From Humibacillus sp. DSM 29435 (GTDB lineage Bacteria; Actinomycetota; Actinomycetes; Actinomycetales; Dermatophilaceae), in assembly GCF_001758225.1 (NCBI RefSeq), contig NZ_MAST01000008.1, forward strand, positions 62,001-126,000: 64,000 bases of DNA, read 5' to 3'. The notes under the pieces were generated by a model. The model was not told the origin of the DNA. It did no database searches and was given only the letters and a program-made list of their open reading frames with translations. The position numbers and the translations under genes are program-made. Below are positions 8,717 through 17,267 of the stretch, piece after piece (position 1 is the stretch's first letter; the number at the start of each line of letters is the position of its first letter).

Positions 8717-8780
8717 GTCGACACCCGCGTCGACACCTCTCGACGCCGCCGTCGACGCCGCTGTCGACACCGCCGTCGAC
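8717..8780. repeat. 12-bp-period GTCGAC repeat
   Basis: GTCGAC recurs at 8717, 8729, 8751, 8763 and 8775, with a variant CTCGAC at 8739, giving a 12-bp period of the form GTCGACRCCGYY. It lies in the 215-bp gap between the divergent 5' end of the phosphatidyltransferase gene and the 3' end of the VOC gene. No gene is supported in this gap. Confidence 0.7.
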
Positions 8781-8812
8781 ATCGACCACGACACCTCGGT
8801 CGACCGGAGTGG

Positions 8813-9226
8813 TCAGTCGCGACCGGCTCTGGGTCGGTAGGGCGACGGCCCCGCCAGCACCACGACGTAGCCGTCGGGGTCGCGCAACCAGACCTCCAGC
8901 TGGCCAGCATTGGGATTCCGCTCGACGTCACGCACGATGGGTGGGTCGAGCTCGGTCACGCGCGCCGACGCCGCCTCGAAGTCGTCGACCTCGAACCAGA
9001 GCAGGATGCCGTTCCCCAGGGGGACAGCGGCATCCGCGAGCCGACCGTGGTGGTCCTCGACGTCGATGCGGTGCAGCTGCAGCACCAGCTCGCCGTCGCA
9101 GGTGACCTGTTCGTACTCCTCGCCACCGTGACCGCTCTCGCCGCCCAGCAGGCTGCAGTAGAAGGCGCTCGAGGCCTCGACATCGGTGACCACGACCAAC
9201 GGCTGGGTCCAGACCCGTGAGCTCAT
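8813..9226 (-). CDS. VOC (glyoxalase/bleomycin-resistance) family protein
   Basis: A 137-residue single vicinal-oxygen-chelate unit with two beta-alpha-beta-beta-beta modules: PLVVVTDVEASSAFYCSLLG at the N-terminus and WLRDPDGYVVVLAGP at the C-terminus, the usual family signatures. H52 and the final-module residues may bind a metal, but the set is incomplete and I would not assign glyoxalase activity. Isolated gene; the function is unknown beyond fold. Confidence 0.85.
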   Translation of the reverse strand: MSSRVWTQPLVVVTDVEASSAFYCSLLGGESGHGGEEYEQVTCDGELVLQLHRIDVEDHHGRLADAAVPLGNGILLWFEVDDFEAASARVTELDPPIVRDVERNPNAGQLEVWLRDPDGYVVVLAGPSPYRPRAGRD

Positions 9227-9417
9227 CCATCGACGCTAGCCCGGCGTCAGCTCGCCGGCTTGGACGAACGCGCACCCGCCTCGACCAGCGCGATTGAGTC
9301 GTGTGACCGATGCCCACCACCGCAGACCGGCGCACGATGAGCGATGCAGGTGCCACCTCCGGCCGCGCGCCCTCGATCCGTGAGGGCGACCCACGACAAC
9401 CAGATCGGGAGCCTCTC

Positions 9418-10218
9418 ATGGCCCACAACCGTCTTCCCGTCGTCTTCATCCACGGCCTCTGGCTGCACGCCACCTCGTGGCAGCCCTGGGCCGAGCTGTT
9501 CACGGAGCACGGCTACGAACCCCACCTGGCGGACTGGCCCGGCGAGCGTCCGACGGTCGCCGAGACGCGGGAGCATGGCGACGACATGGCCGACCGCGGT
9601 ATCGACGACGTCTTCGCGCACCTGGTCGAGCTCATCAACAGCCTCGACCAGAAGCCGGTGCTGATCGGCCACTCCTTCGGAGGCCTGCTCGTCGAGAAGC
9701 TGCTCGGCGAGAACCACGGCACCGGTGGCATCGCGATCGACGCCGCCCAGATCAAGGGCGTGCTGCCGCTGCCGCTGTCGTCGCTGCGGGCGACTCTTCC
9801 CGTCTTCAAGAACCCCGCCAACCGGCACCGCGTCGTGTCACTCACCGCCGACCAGTTCGCCTTCGCGTTCGGCAATGCCCTGCCACGAGAGGAGTCGGAC
9901 CGGCTGTACGAGGCGTGGACGATTCCGTCACCGGGTCGGCCGCTCTTCGAGGCGGCCGCCGCGAACTTCTCGCTGCACTCTCCGGCGAAGGTCGCGACCG
10001 ACAACGCCGACCGGGGCCCGTTGCTGCTCATCATGGGCGGCGAGGACCACACCGTTCCCGAGGCGATCACCAGATCGACCCTCAAGCAGTACCGCGGCTC
10101 CCCCGCCGTGACCGACCTCGTCGAGTTCGCGGGCCGGGGTCACTCGCTCACCGTCGACGGTGCCTGGCGGCTCGTGGCGGAGTCCTGCCTGTCGTGGTTG
10201 GACGCCCAGGAGCTGTGA
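9418..10218 (+). CDS. Alpha/beta hydrolase
   Basis: A 266-residue alpha/beta-hydrolase. The oxyanion region is VVFIHGLWLHATSW, the nucleophile S86 lies in LIGHSFGGLLVEK, the acid is probably D in GGEDHTVPEA and the histidine is in GRGHSLTVDG. The start at 9418 follows GGGAG; a longer frame upstream lacks a ribosome site. The related family includes small esterases and haloalkane or epoxide hydrolases, but the substrate cannot be assigned. It is convergent with the LuxR-type regulator downstream. Confidence 0.88.
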   Translation: MAHNRLPVVFIHGLWLHATSWQPWAELFTEHGYEPHLADWPGERPTVAETREHGDDMADRGIDDVFAHLVELINSLDQKPVLIGHSFGGLLVEKLLGENHGTGGIAIDAAQIKGVLPLPLSSLRATLPVFKNPANRHRVVSLTADQFAFAFGNALPREESDRLYEAWTIPSPGRPLFEAAAANFSLHSPAKVATDNADRGPLLLIMGGEDHTVPEAITRSTLKQYRGSPAVTDLVEFAGRGHSLTVDGAWRLVAESCLSWLDAQEL

Positions 10219-10294
10219 CCCCTGTTCTTCGCCCCGCGGCCTGACGCGGTCTCTACGAGCCTTCGCCCTCAGCAGCGGGTGGCGCCCGTGCTGC

Positions 10295-13066
10295 TCAGGG
10301 CGCTGGGCGGTCCAGGGCATCACGCAGCTGACCCCTCGACGTCACTCCGAGCTTGGGGAACAGTCGGTACAGATGCGACCCGACGGTGCGGTGCGAGAGG
10401 AAGAGCCGCTGGGCGATGTCGCGGTTGGACAGCCCCTCGGCCGCCAGCCGGGCGATCTGCAGCTCCTGTGGTGAGAGGGTCTCCCAGGGTCGAACCCTCG
10501 GTTCGGCGCTCGTCTCCCCCGTGGCCCGCAGCTCGTGGCGGGCGCGGACGGCCCACGGCACGATGCCGAGCGCGTCGCAGCTGTCCCGCGCGTCACGCAG
10601 CGGCGCTCGGGCATCGGAGATCCGTCGCTGCCGGCGCAGCCATCTGCCGTGCTCCAGGAGCAGACGGGCCCGGTACCACGGCCAGCGTGACAGGGGGGAG
10701 GCGAGCGCATCTCGGAAGGCGACGTCCGCCTTGTCGTCGTCGGCGAGCAGCGGGGCCGCGTAACGGAAGGCCAGGTCGCTCCAGGGCGAGACCGCGACGC
10801 CGGGTCGCGCGCGCAGGGCTTCGAGCAGCGTGCGGTCGTCGGCCGAGACACCACAGCGCGCGCCGGCCTCGACGAGGTCGCCCAGCCCCCACACCCCTTG
10901 CACGGGGTGGAAAGACGGGTCGGACGGGTCGAACAGGCGTCGCAGATGGTCGTGGGCCTCGTCGTAGAGACCATCAGCGATGGCGCTGACGCCGCGAACG
11001 TACTGGATGCCGCTGAGCACCGGGTTCGCTCGCAACGGGAGTGCGAGCCGTTCGGCCTGTTCGGTCAGCCGCAGCCCAGCCTCGGCGTCACCGCGCAGTG
11101 CCGCGATCATCGCCTGGCCGGTCATCGCGGCCGCTCGCCACAGTGGTTGGTGGCTCTCGTCCGACAGGCGCACGGCCTCGTCGAGGGCAGGGACGGCGGT
11201 CTGCCAGTCGCCGAGCGCGATGGACGTCCAGGACTGGACCGTGAGCACACGCGGCAGCGCCGTCAGCTGACCCCGCGACCGGAGCTTGTCGACCACGCGG
11301 GCCTGCAGGGCCGACACCCCGGCATCCGCCCCCGTCAGGAACACCGAGACCGCGAGCTCTGCGGATGCCGGGTCGAGCTCGTCGGGACGCAGACGCCGAA
11401 CCTGGTCGACGATCAACCTGCCGTGCCTGCTGGGGTCGGCGTAGCCGAGGATCGAAAGTCGTCGTGGGTCAGCAGGGCCCAGGGGCAAGGACTCGGCCAC
11501 CGCGACCACCTCGTCACAAGCCTGCTGGCCCGGGTCGCTCGACCAGGCGTGTGCTGCGGCGGCGAGCAGCACTCGCACCGCGAGGTCGGTGGCCCCATCG
11601 TCGATCAGACGTGCAGCGAGGTTCGCCAGGGAACGGATTCGTCCGGGGTCACCCGGTGTCTGGGCCAGCAGGGCGTCACGCACCAGCGCGACCCGTGCCT
11701 CCGCTCGAAGACCGGCGACGAGGGGCTCGGCCCTGGCCAACAGCTCCGCGGCGCGCACCGGTTCGTCGATCTCCAAACGCAGCTCGGCGGCGTGGAGCAG
11801 GCGGTCACCCTCGCGGCGGCGGTCGGGGCTGAGCTCGGCAGCCCGTTCCCAGGTGCTCGCGCTCAACGCCTTCGAGCCGTGCAGGTCGCCCGACCTCGCC
11901 CGCTGCTCCAGCGCGGCCGCCACTGCCTCGTCGGGCCGCCCGGCTGCCGAGGCCAGGTGCCAGACCTGACGGTCGGGCCGCGTGGCGAGCACCGCCCCGA
12001 GGGCCGCGTGTGCCTGCCGTCGCTGGTCGAGGCCCGACGACTGGTAGATCGCGGATCTCACCAGGGGATGGTGGAACCTCACCTGAGTGCCCAGCATGTC
12101 GACCAGCCCCGCCGCTACGGCCGGTGAGAAGACCGCGGCGGTCACCAGCTCGCCGGGGACCTGTCTGGCCGTGGCCGCGATGATCTCCTCGAGGTCGAGC
12201 CCGTCAGACGCGGCCGCCGTCACGAGCGCCGTACGGGTGATGGCGTTCAGGTCGGGAAGCCGGGCGGCGAAGCTGCGTTCAAGCCGCGCCGTGAGGGTCG
12301 GCTCGGAGGTCGAGCCGGCGCCCCAACGGGTCGACGGGTCGTTGGTGCTCCCACTACCCCCTCCGATCCCACCGGGTAGCTCGACGAGCGCGAGGGGGTT
12401 GCCCGCGGCAGTGTCGAGCACGCGTCGGCGAGCAGTGTCGGCGAGGTCTGGATGCCGTTGGGCAAGCACCATGCCGGCGGCCTCAGCGTCGAGCGGTTGC
12501 AGCTGGATACGCGGCAGACCCAGTTCGGACAGCGGCGTCGGGTAGCCGTCACGCAGCCCGACGAGCAGCACGATCGGGTCGGCCTCGATGCGCCGCGAGA
12601 GGAAGGAGAGCACGTGAACGCTGGCGCTGTCGATCCACTGCGCATCGTCGACGACGACGAGCAAGGGCGCGTCGGCAGCAACGTGAGTCAGGAGGTCTAG
12701 AACCGCCAGCGCGACGAGATACGGCTCCGCCGGTTGGCCTCTCACCTGCCCGAACACGGTGCGAAGCACCGCCTGCTGGTCAGGCCACAGCTGTTCGATG
12801 CGGGGTGTGATCGGGTGCAGCAGCTGGTGCAGGGCAGCGAAGGGCAATGTCGTCTCAGACTGCACTCCCGTGGCCGACACGGCCAGCATTCCCTGGTCGA
12901 GGGACTGCTCCCAGGCGTGTCGCAGCAGCGAGGTCTTGCCGATGCCGGCCGGACCGGTGACCAGCGCCGCCGTGCCCGAGTCTCCGACCCCCCGAAGCCA
13001 GGCCGCGATCGCGCCGAAGTCGGTGTCGCGTCCGAACAGCAGCTCATCGGGCTCGAGACTGCGCAT
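10295..13066 (-). CDS. Large ATP-binding LuxR-family regulator (LAL type)
   Basis: A 923-residue regulator. An N-terminal AAA/STAND ATPase begins at LLFGRDTDFGAI, with Walker A at residues 38-46 (GPAGIGKTS) and a Walker B-like LLVVVDDAQWID. A long alpha-helical TPR-like middle follows. The C-terminal LuxR HTH reads LSPQELQIARLAAEGLSNRD and IAQRLFLSHRTVGSHLYRLF. LAL regulators are ATP-dependent activators of metabolic or antibiotic genes. No target operon is adjacent except the small gene divergent at 13318. The start at 13066 follows GGAGGGG, 37 codons inside the longest frame. Confidence 0.9.
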   Translation of the reverse strand: MRSLEPDELLFGRDTDFGAIAAWLRGVGDSGTAALVTGPAGIGKTSLLRHAWEQSLDQGMLAVSATGVQSETTLPFAALHQLLHPITPRIEQLWPDQQAVLRTVFGQVRGQPAEPYLVALAVLDLLTHVAADAPLLVVVDDAQWIDSASVHVLSFLSRRIEADPIVLLVGLRDGYPTPLSELGLPRIQLQPLDAEAAGMVLAQRHPDLADTARRRVLDTAAGNPLALVELPGGIGGGSGSTNDPSTRWGAGSTSEPTLTARLERSFAARLPDLNAITRTALVTAAASDGLDLEEIIAATARQVPGELVTAAVFSPAVAAGLVDMLGTQVRFHHPLVRSAIYQSSGLDQRRQAHAALGAVLATRPDRQVWHLASAAGRPDEAVAAALEQRARSGDLHGSKALSASTWERAAELSPDRRREGDRLLHAAELRLEIDEPVRAAELLARAEPLVAGLRAEARVALVRDALLAQTPGDPGRIRSLANLAARLIDDGATDLAVRVLLAAAAHAWSSDPGQQACDEVVAVAESLPLGPADPRRLSILGYADPSRHGRLIVDQVRRLRPDELDPASAELAVSVFLTGADAGVSALQARVVDKLRSRGQLTALPRVLTVQSWTSIALGDWQTAVPALDEAVRLSDESHQPLWRAAAMTGQAMIAALRGDAEAGLRLTEQAERLALPLRANPVLSGIQYVRGVSAIADGLYDEAHDHLRRLFDPSDPSFHPVQGVWGLGDLVEAGARCGVSADDRTLLEALRARPGVAVSPWSDLAFRYAAPLLADDDKADVAFRDALASPLSRWPWYRARLLLEHGRWLRRQRRISDARAPLRDARDSCDALGIVPWAVRARHELRATGETSAEPRVRPWETLSPQELQIARLAAEGLSNRDIAQRLFLSHRTVGSHLYRLFPKLGVTSRGQLRDALDRPAP

Positions 13067-13317
13067 CTCAGCCCCCTCCGAGGACGAGCAGTAGAGGATC
13101 GGCCCGGTCAGGGCTGGTTTTGATGCTAGTGCGCGCGCGGTGGCGGCGCACCCGACGCAAGAACGCCGGGGGGCCACGCCGGGCGAGCGATGACCTCGTG
13201 CAGGCGCTTTCAGTCATCCGACCGATACCGCACGGGTCTGCCGCGGGCCTACCGTCGGAGCAGCCGTCGCGCCTGCATCGAGGCGATGTCACCCAGCGCA
13301 GCCATCGAGGAGACACC

Positions 13318-13572
13318 ATGAACCGCGTTCCCGACTCCGAGCTCACCATGGTTCCGGGAGGAACCCTCATCACCGCGACACCGGAAGAGGGCCGGGCTCT
13401 CGCCTTCGCCATGGCGCGACACACCATTCACAACATCCAGCCCGACCTCGACGTGCTGGCGGGCGGGCGCCCGAACTACGCCACGTCACCCGACAGCCTG
13501 ATCGCGGCCGGACACGTCGTGGCCGTCGAGTTCCAGACGATCGCCGCGGCGAACCACTACTGGCGTTCGTGA
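13318..13572 (+). CDS. Hypothetical small protein, 84 aa
   Basis: I do not recognise this protein. It starts at an ATG 6 nt after GAGGAG and runs MNRVPDSELTMVPGGTLI, with RALAFAMARHTIHNIQPDLD in the middle. It has no membrane segment or signal peptide. The gene is divergent from the LAL regulator 251 bp away and could be its target. It is followed at once by a strong hairpin, so it is probably transcribed alone. Confidence 0.6.
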   Translation: MNRVPDSELTMVPGGTLITATPEEGRALAFAMARHTIHNIQPDLDVLAGGRPNYATSPDSLIAAGHVVAVEFQTIAAANHYWRS

Positions 13573-13589
13573 CCTCGATCGGCGTCGCG

Positions 13590-13628
13590 GCCGGGCCCGT
13601 CCCGAACGGGAGTCTGGACGGGCCCGGC
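13590..13628 (+). terminator. Hairpin, probable terminator
   Basis: A perfect 13-bp inverted repeat (GCCGGGCCCGTCC / GGACGGGCCCGGC) with a 13-nt loop lies 17 bp after the stop of the 84-residue protein. There is no T-tract, as is common for actinobacterial terminators. Confidence 0.6.
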
Positions 13629-13657
13629 TGCGATAGCACCACCGTTCAGGCGCAGCA

Positions 13658-14023
13658 GTGAGTTTCGACGAGCTGGTCCAGGCCGCCGGTCAGGTCATGG
13701 AGGCAGCCGGGGTGCTGGCCGTGCTGCTCGGGACCCTCATGGTGGCGGGGCAGGCTCTCGGCCGGCTCGCCCGACACGAGCCCGCTGTCTATGTCGGCTT
13801 TCGTCAAGGGCTCGGCCGATCGATCCTGCTCGGCCTGGAGCTGCTCGTGGCGGCCGACATCGTGCGCACCGTGGCCACCCGCCCGACCCTCGCGAGCGTC
13901 ACCGTGCTCGCCGCGATCGTGCTCATCCGCAGTTTTCTCAGTCTGGCCCTCGAACTTGAGGTGACCGGCCGGTGGCCGTGGCAGCCTCGTTCAGAGGTCC
14001 GTCCAGAGGTCACCGGTCGCTGA
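13658..14023 (+). CDS. DUF1622 membrane protein
   Basis: A 121-residue membrane protein with three hydrophobic helices. FRQGLGRSILLGLELLVAAD followed by IVRT is the DUF1622 signature, and the third helix reads LIRSFLSLALELEV. Function unknown. It starts at GTG. It is convergent with the OsmC gene, whose end lies 3 bp away. Confidence 0.85.
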   Translation: MSFDELVQAAGQVMEAAGVLAVLLGTLMVAGQALGRLARHEPAVYVGFRQGLGRSILLGLELLVAADIVRTVATRPTLASVTVLAAIVLIRSFLSLALELEVTGRWPWQPRSEVRPEVTGR

Positions 14024-14025
14024 GC

Positions 14026-14489
14026 TCAGGGTCGCGCATCGACCACGGTCGCCTCGACCGTGACGTCGGACCTGAGCGAGTTGGCGATGAAGCACCCTTC
14101 GTGGCCTTCGTGCACCAGCCGAACCACGAGGTCGTGGTCGGTGCCGGCTGCCACCGTGATCGTCGGCCGCAGACGGATGGTCTCGATGCTCATCGGCCCG
14201 TCGCCCTCGCTCATCGTGCCAACAGCGGCATCCTCGTAGTGCAGCACGTCGACGTGTTCGCGAGTGGCCACGGCGAGGAACGCCAGGAGCTGGCACGAGC
14301 TGGCCGCCATGACGAGCAGCTGCTCGGGGTTGAGGCGGTCGCCGTGACCACGAAAGCGCGGGCCGGCACTCAGCTCGACCGCCGCTGTTGCCGGTGGGCG
14401 GTCGCCCGGTGGTCACGGGTGTAGGCGCGTAGGCCCTCGCCGGTGGAGCCGCTCCAGAGCAGCGTGGTCGTGTACGTGTGATCGGTCAT
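14026..14489 (-). pseudogene. OsmC/Ohr family protein, frameshifted
   Basis: OsmC proteins are thiol peroxidases acting on organic hydroperoxides. Two frames together make one OsmC protein. The first, from ATG at 14489, reads MTDHTYTTTLLWSGSTGEGL and AYTRDHRATA. The second continues PPATAAVELSAGPRFRGHGD, then RLNPEQLLVMAASSCQLLAF with the conserved cysteine. They join if one C is added near 14394 (minus-strand GCCCACC instead of GCCCCACC). Either the gene is broken or this is a homopolymer sequencing error. The second resolving cysteine expected near the C-terminus is replaced (EGHEGCFIANS retains one Cys). Confidence 0.85.
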
Positions 14490-14556
14490 CTCGCCACCAT
14501 GACACGACGTCGTTCGACCGCGCATCCGTCACTCGACTGGTCACGAGGGCGGCAGC

Positions 14557-15639
14557 TCAGGACTGGTCGAGCCAGCGGATGACCGCCTGGACGCGGCGGT
14601 TGCCGGCCGGGTCCTCCCAGAGGTCGAGCTTGGTCATGATCGAGCGCACGTGAGACTCCACCGTTCGTGCCGACAGGGTGAGCCGGTGGGCGATCGCGCT
14701 GTTTGACAGCCCCTGTGCCATGAGCTCCAGAACAGACCGTTCTCGTTCGGCGAGGGCCGCGAGCTGGTCGCGGTTGCGGTGTCGGGCCAACAGCTCGTCG
14801 GTGATGAGCGGGTCGATGACCGTGCGACCGGCGGCCACCGCCCGGGCGGCATCCAGGAACTCGTCCAGTGCCGTGACTCGTTCCTTCAGCAGGTACCCCA
14901 GTCCCGAGGTCTGGCGGGTCAGCAGGTCGGCGGCGGCTCCGGCATGAACCGACTGGCTGAGCACGAGCACGGCCAGGCCCGGTTGCTCGGTGCGCAGCAA
15001 CGACGCCGCGCGCAGCCCCTCGTCGCCCTGCTCCGGTGGCATCCGAACGTCCGTGATCATCAGGCGCGGTCGCGTGGCCCGTACGGTGGCCAGCACGGAT
15101 TCATAGTCACCGGCCTCACCGACGACGCCGAAACCGTCGTCCCGCAACAGGCTGACCAGACCGGCACGGATGAGCGCAACGTCCTCCGCGACGACGACGG
15201 TGATGGGCGTGTCATCGACGTTCCGCGGCCACGTGATGGCGTGCACCAGCTGAGCGGGCTCCCCGATCGACGTGGCCAGCTCGTCGGACCAGTGAGCAGG
15301 GGCCGGTGTGGGCAGGAGCATCCGCACAACCTCGGTGGCGAGGATGTCGCCCGGGTGCCCCCGCTCTGCAAGCTCGCGAACCAGCGCGACAGACGCGGGT
15401 TCCGCAGCATCGGCCCGGTAGGTCACCTCGGCAACGTGGAGCGCGAGCGACGTTGCGGGATGGTCCTGCTCAGCCTGCTGCCAGTCGATGGCCGCGGCCA
15501 CGGCATCCGCCGTGCCCGTGAACAAGGCCAGCCCGGACCGATGCGGGAACCGACCGCCGTGCCACTCGACCCGCGCGCGGACCGCCGGTGTCGGTCCGGG
15601 AGCGTTGTGCGGCCACGCCAGCAGGGTCGTGGTCGTCAT
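14557..15639 (-). CDS. Response regulator with extra N-terminal domain and LuxR HTH
   Basis: 360 residues in three parts. Residues 1-140 resemble a degenerate class III nucleotidyl-cyclase domain (SGLALFTGTADAVAAAIDWQ, ALVRELAERGHPGDILATEV) without its catalytic metal residues. Residues 145-262 are a REC domain with acidic pair E152/D153, phospho-acceptor D197 in LMITDVRMP and K252. Residues 294-350 are a NarL/LuxR HTH (LAERERSVLELMAQGLSN, TVESHVRSIMTKL). It overlaps the dead-kinase gene by 4 bp and is third in the operon. The N-terminal assignment is tentative; the rest is secure. Confidence 0.88.
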   Translation of the reverse strand: MTTTTLLAWPHNAPGPTPAVRARVEWHGGRFPHRSGLALFTGTADAVAAAIDWQQAEQDHPATSLALHVAEVTYRADAAEPASVALVRELAERGHPGDILATEVVRMLLPTPAPAHWSDELATSIGEPAQLVHAITWPRNVDDTPITVVVAEDVALIRAGLVSLLRDDGFGVVGEAGDYESVLATVRATRPRLMITDVRMPPEQGDEGLRAASLLRTEQPGLAVLVLSQSVHAGAAADLLTRQTSGLGYLLKERVTALDEFLDAARAVAAGRTVIDPLITDELLARHRNRDQLAALAERERSVLELMAQGLSNSAIAHRLTLSARTVESHVRSIMTKLDLWEDPAGNRRVQAVIRWLDQS

Positions 15640-17267
15640 GGGTGGTCTGGCCCAGTCTCGGTCGGCAGGCGAATCACCCAGCCAGGGCCGTGGCTCGACA
15701 CCGTGCCGCCGAGGGCCGTAACGCGGTCACGCACGTCATCCGCGGGCGCGGGGCTGGTGAGGATGACCAGACACGGACCATCCTCACCCATCGTCTCCTC
15801 CACGGTTGCGGTCGGGTCGGCCTGCGCTGCCAGATAGGTGGTCATCTCGATGACGGGAGCGTACCGACGATCCGGCACCAGGTGGCCGCCCAGTGAGGCG
15901 CGCAGGCCGCCGGTCGCCAGCGAAGCGGAGAGCACCCCGTGCGAGATGGCTCGTACGTCGGCGGCGACAGCGGTCAGCCGCGCCACGACATCCGCCATCG
16001 GCGTCCCGCCGGCCAGTGCTTGCGCCACGCGGTCGAGCTCGGCCAACGGGCCGTTCACGAGCGTTGTGCGCAGGGCTGATCGTGGCTCGTCGGAGGCGAC
16101 CAGCAGTCGTTCCGCCAATGTTCGCGCCTGTTCGAGGTCGCTGGCGGCGGATGCCCGCAGGCGCTCGGTCTCCATGATGAGCCCCGCCCCGGTCGCCACG
16201 ATCTCGACGGCGTCGGGGTGGGCGGTGGTGGCGGCGTCCTGGTCGATGAGTCCGATGAGTCGCGATCCGCGGACGATGACCGTGGTGGCGCGGTCGGCAG
16301 TTCCGGTCTCGAGAGAGGCGCTGCTGCCTGCGGCGCTCACCCAGGTCTGCGCGCCGTCGACCGGATAGCGGACTCGGATCGATGGGTCGGCGAGTGCCCG
16401 TGAGAGGTACTGCTCGACGTTGACGGTCGACGTGCGGGGGGCGGGAGTGCCTGCCAGTGACGTCGGGATTCGAACGGTCAGGTCGACCCAGCCGATGCCG
16501 GCAGCGAGAGCCCCGACCAGGAAGGCGGGCAGGATGACGAAGAGCGTCGAGTCGAGAACGAAGGACAGGTCGCGTGTCGGTGAACCGAAGGTGCAGGCGA
16601 CCGCCCAGACCTCGCTGGCGGTGAGGGCCAGGGCCCAGCCGGCGACGGGCCACATGATGGGGCGCGCCGCGACCCGCGAGGCTCGCGGCATCCGGCGCAC
16701 CACGGAGGTGCCAGCGAGTACGAGCGGCCCCGTGCACACCAGTGCTGAGTGAAGGATGAGCAGGAGCTTCGTCAGATCTCCGACGGGGCCGGGCGACCTC
16801 GTGAACCACAGGGCGGTCGGGACGGACCTTCCGATGACGAGCACGAGGCCCAGCACGACACCGAGCGCCGTGGCTGCCCAGAAGCAGCGGGACACGAGGC
16901 GCACGGCGCGCAGGGGGAAGATCAGTGCGGTGTACCGCGACACGACGAGCGCCGGCAGGGGCGCCGCCAGGAGCGCAGTGACGCCCGCGAACTGCGCCAC
17001 CGGCCCGAGGTCCGTGGTGCGACAGGCTGCGAGCATCGTGGCCAGGACCGTGAGCCCGAGCAGCGGGCCGGTGGGCTCATCGGGATGCCGTGCCGTCATG
17101 GCCGTGGCCAGGGCGGGAGCGGCGAGCGCGCACAGAGAGACGAAGACTGCCTGCCCACTGTCGATGCGGTCGATGCCGATGTGTGTGACGATTCCGGTCC
17201 AGCCCGCGCCCAGCGCGATGAGGGTGCCGACCCACAGCGCCGCCACCTCGAGACGTCGGCGAGTCAT
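15636..17267 (-). CDS. Membrane protein resembling a catalytically dead histidine kinase
   Basis: 543 residues. About eight hydrophobic segments fill residues 1-270, as in NarX/LuxR-linked kinases of actinobacteria. A GAF-like stretch and helix with LEQARTLAERLLVASDEPRS take the position of the dimerisation domain, but the LHDGAQQ phospho-histidine box and the N, G1 and G2 boxes of the ATPase are missing; only the final WVIRLPTETG recalls the ATPase end. It is translationally coupled both to the true kinase upstream and to the response regulator downstream, so it may be a non-catalytic partner or sensor subunit. Confidence 0.8.
   Translation of the reverse strand: MTRRRLEVAALWVGTLIALGAGWTGIVTHIGIDRIDSGQAVFVSLCALAAPALATAMTARHPDEPTGPLLGLTVLATMLAACRTTDLGPVAQFAGVTALLAAPLPALVVSRYTALIFPLRAVRLVSRCFWAATALGVVLGLVLVIGRSVPTALWFTRSPGPVGDLTKLLLILHSALVCTGPLVLAGTSVVRRMPRASRVAARPIMWPVAGWALALTASEVWAVACTFGSPTRDLSFVLDSTLFVILPAFLVGALAAGIGWVDLTVRIPTSLAGTPAPRTSTVNVEQYLSRALADPSIRVRYPVDGAQTWVSAAGSSASLETGTADRATTVIVRGSRLIGLIDQDAATTAHPDAVEIVATGAGLIMETERLRASAASDLEQARTLAERLLVASDEPRSALRTTLVNGPLAELDRVAQALAGGTPMADVVARLTAVAADVRAISHGVLSASLATGGLRASLGGHLVPDRRYAPVIEMTTYLAAQADPTATVEETMGEDGPCLVILTSPAPADDVRDRVTALGGTVSSHGPGWVIRLPTETGPDHP

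Noticed and set aside
10898-12127. Plus-strand 409-codon open frame
   Set aside because: Antisense of the LAL regulator; composition is typical of shadow frames in GC-rich DNA.
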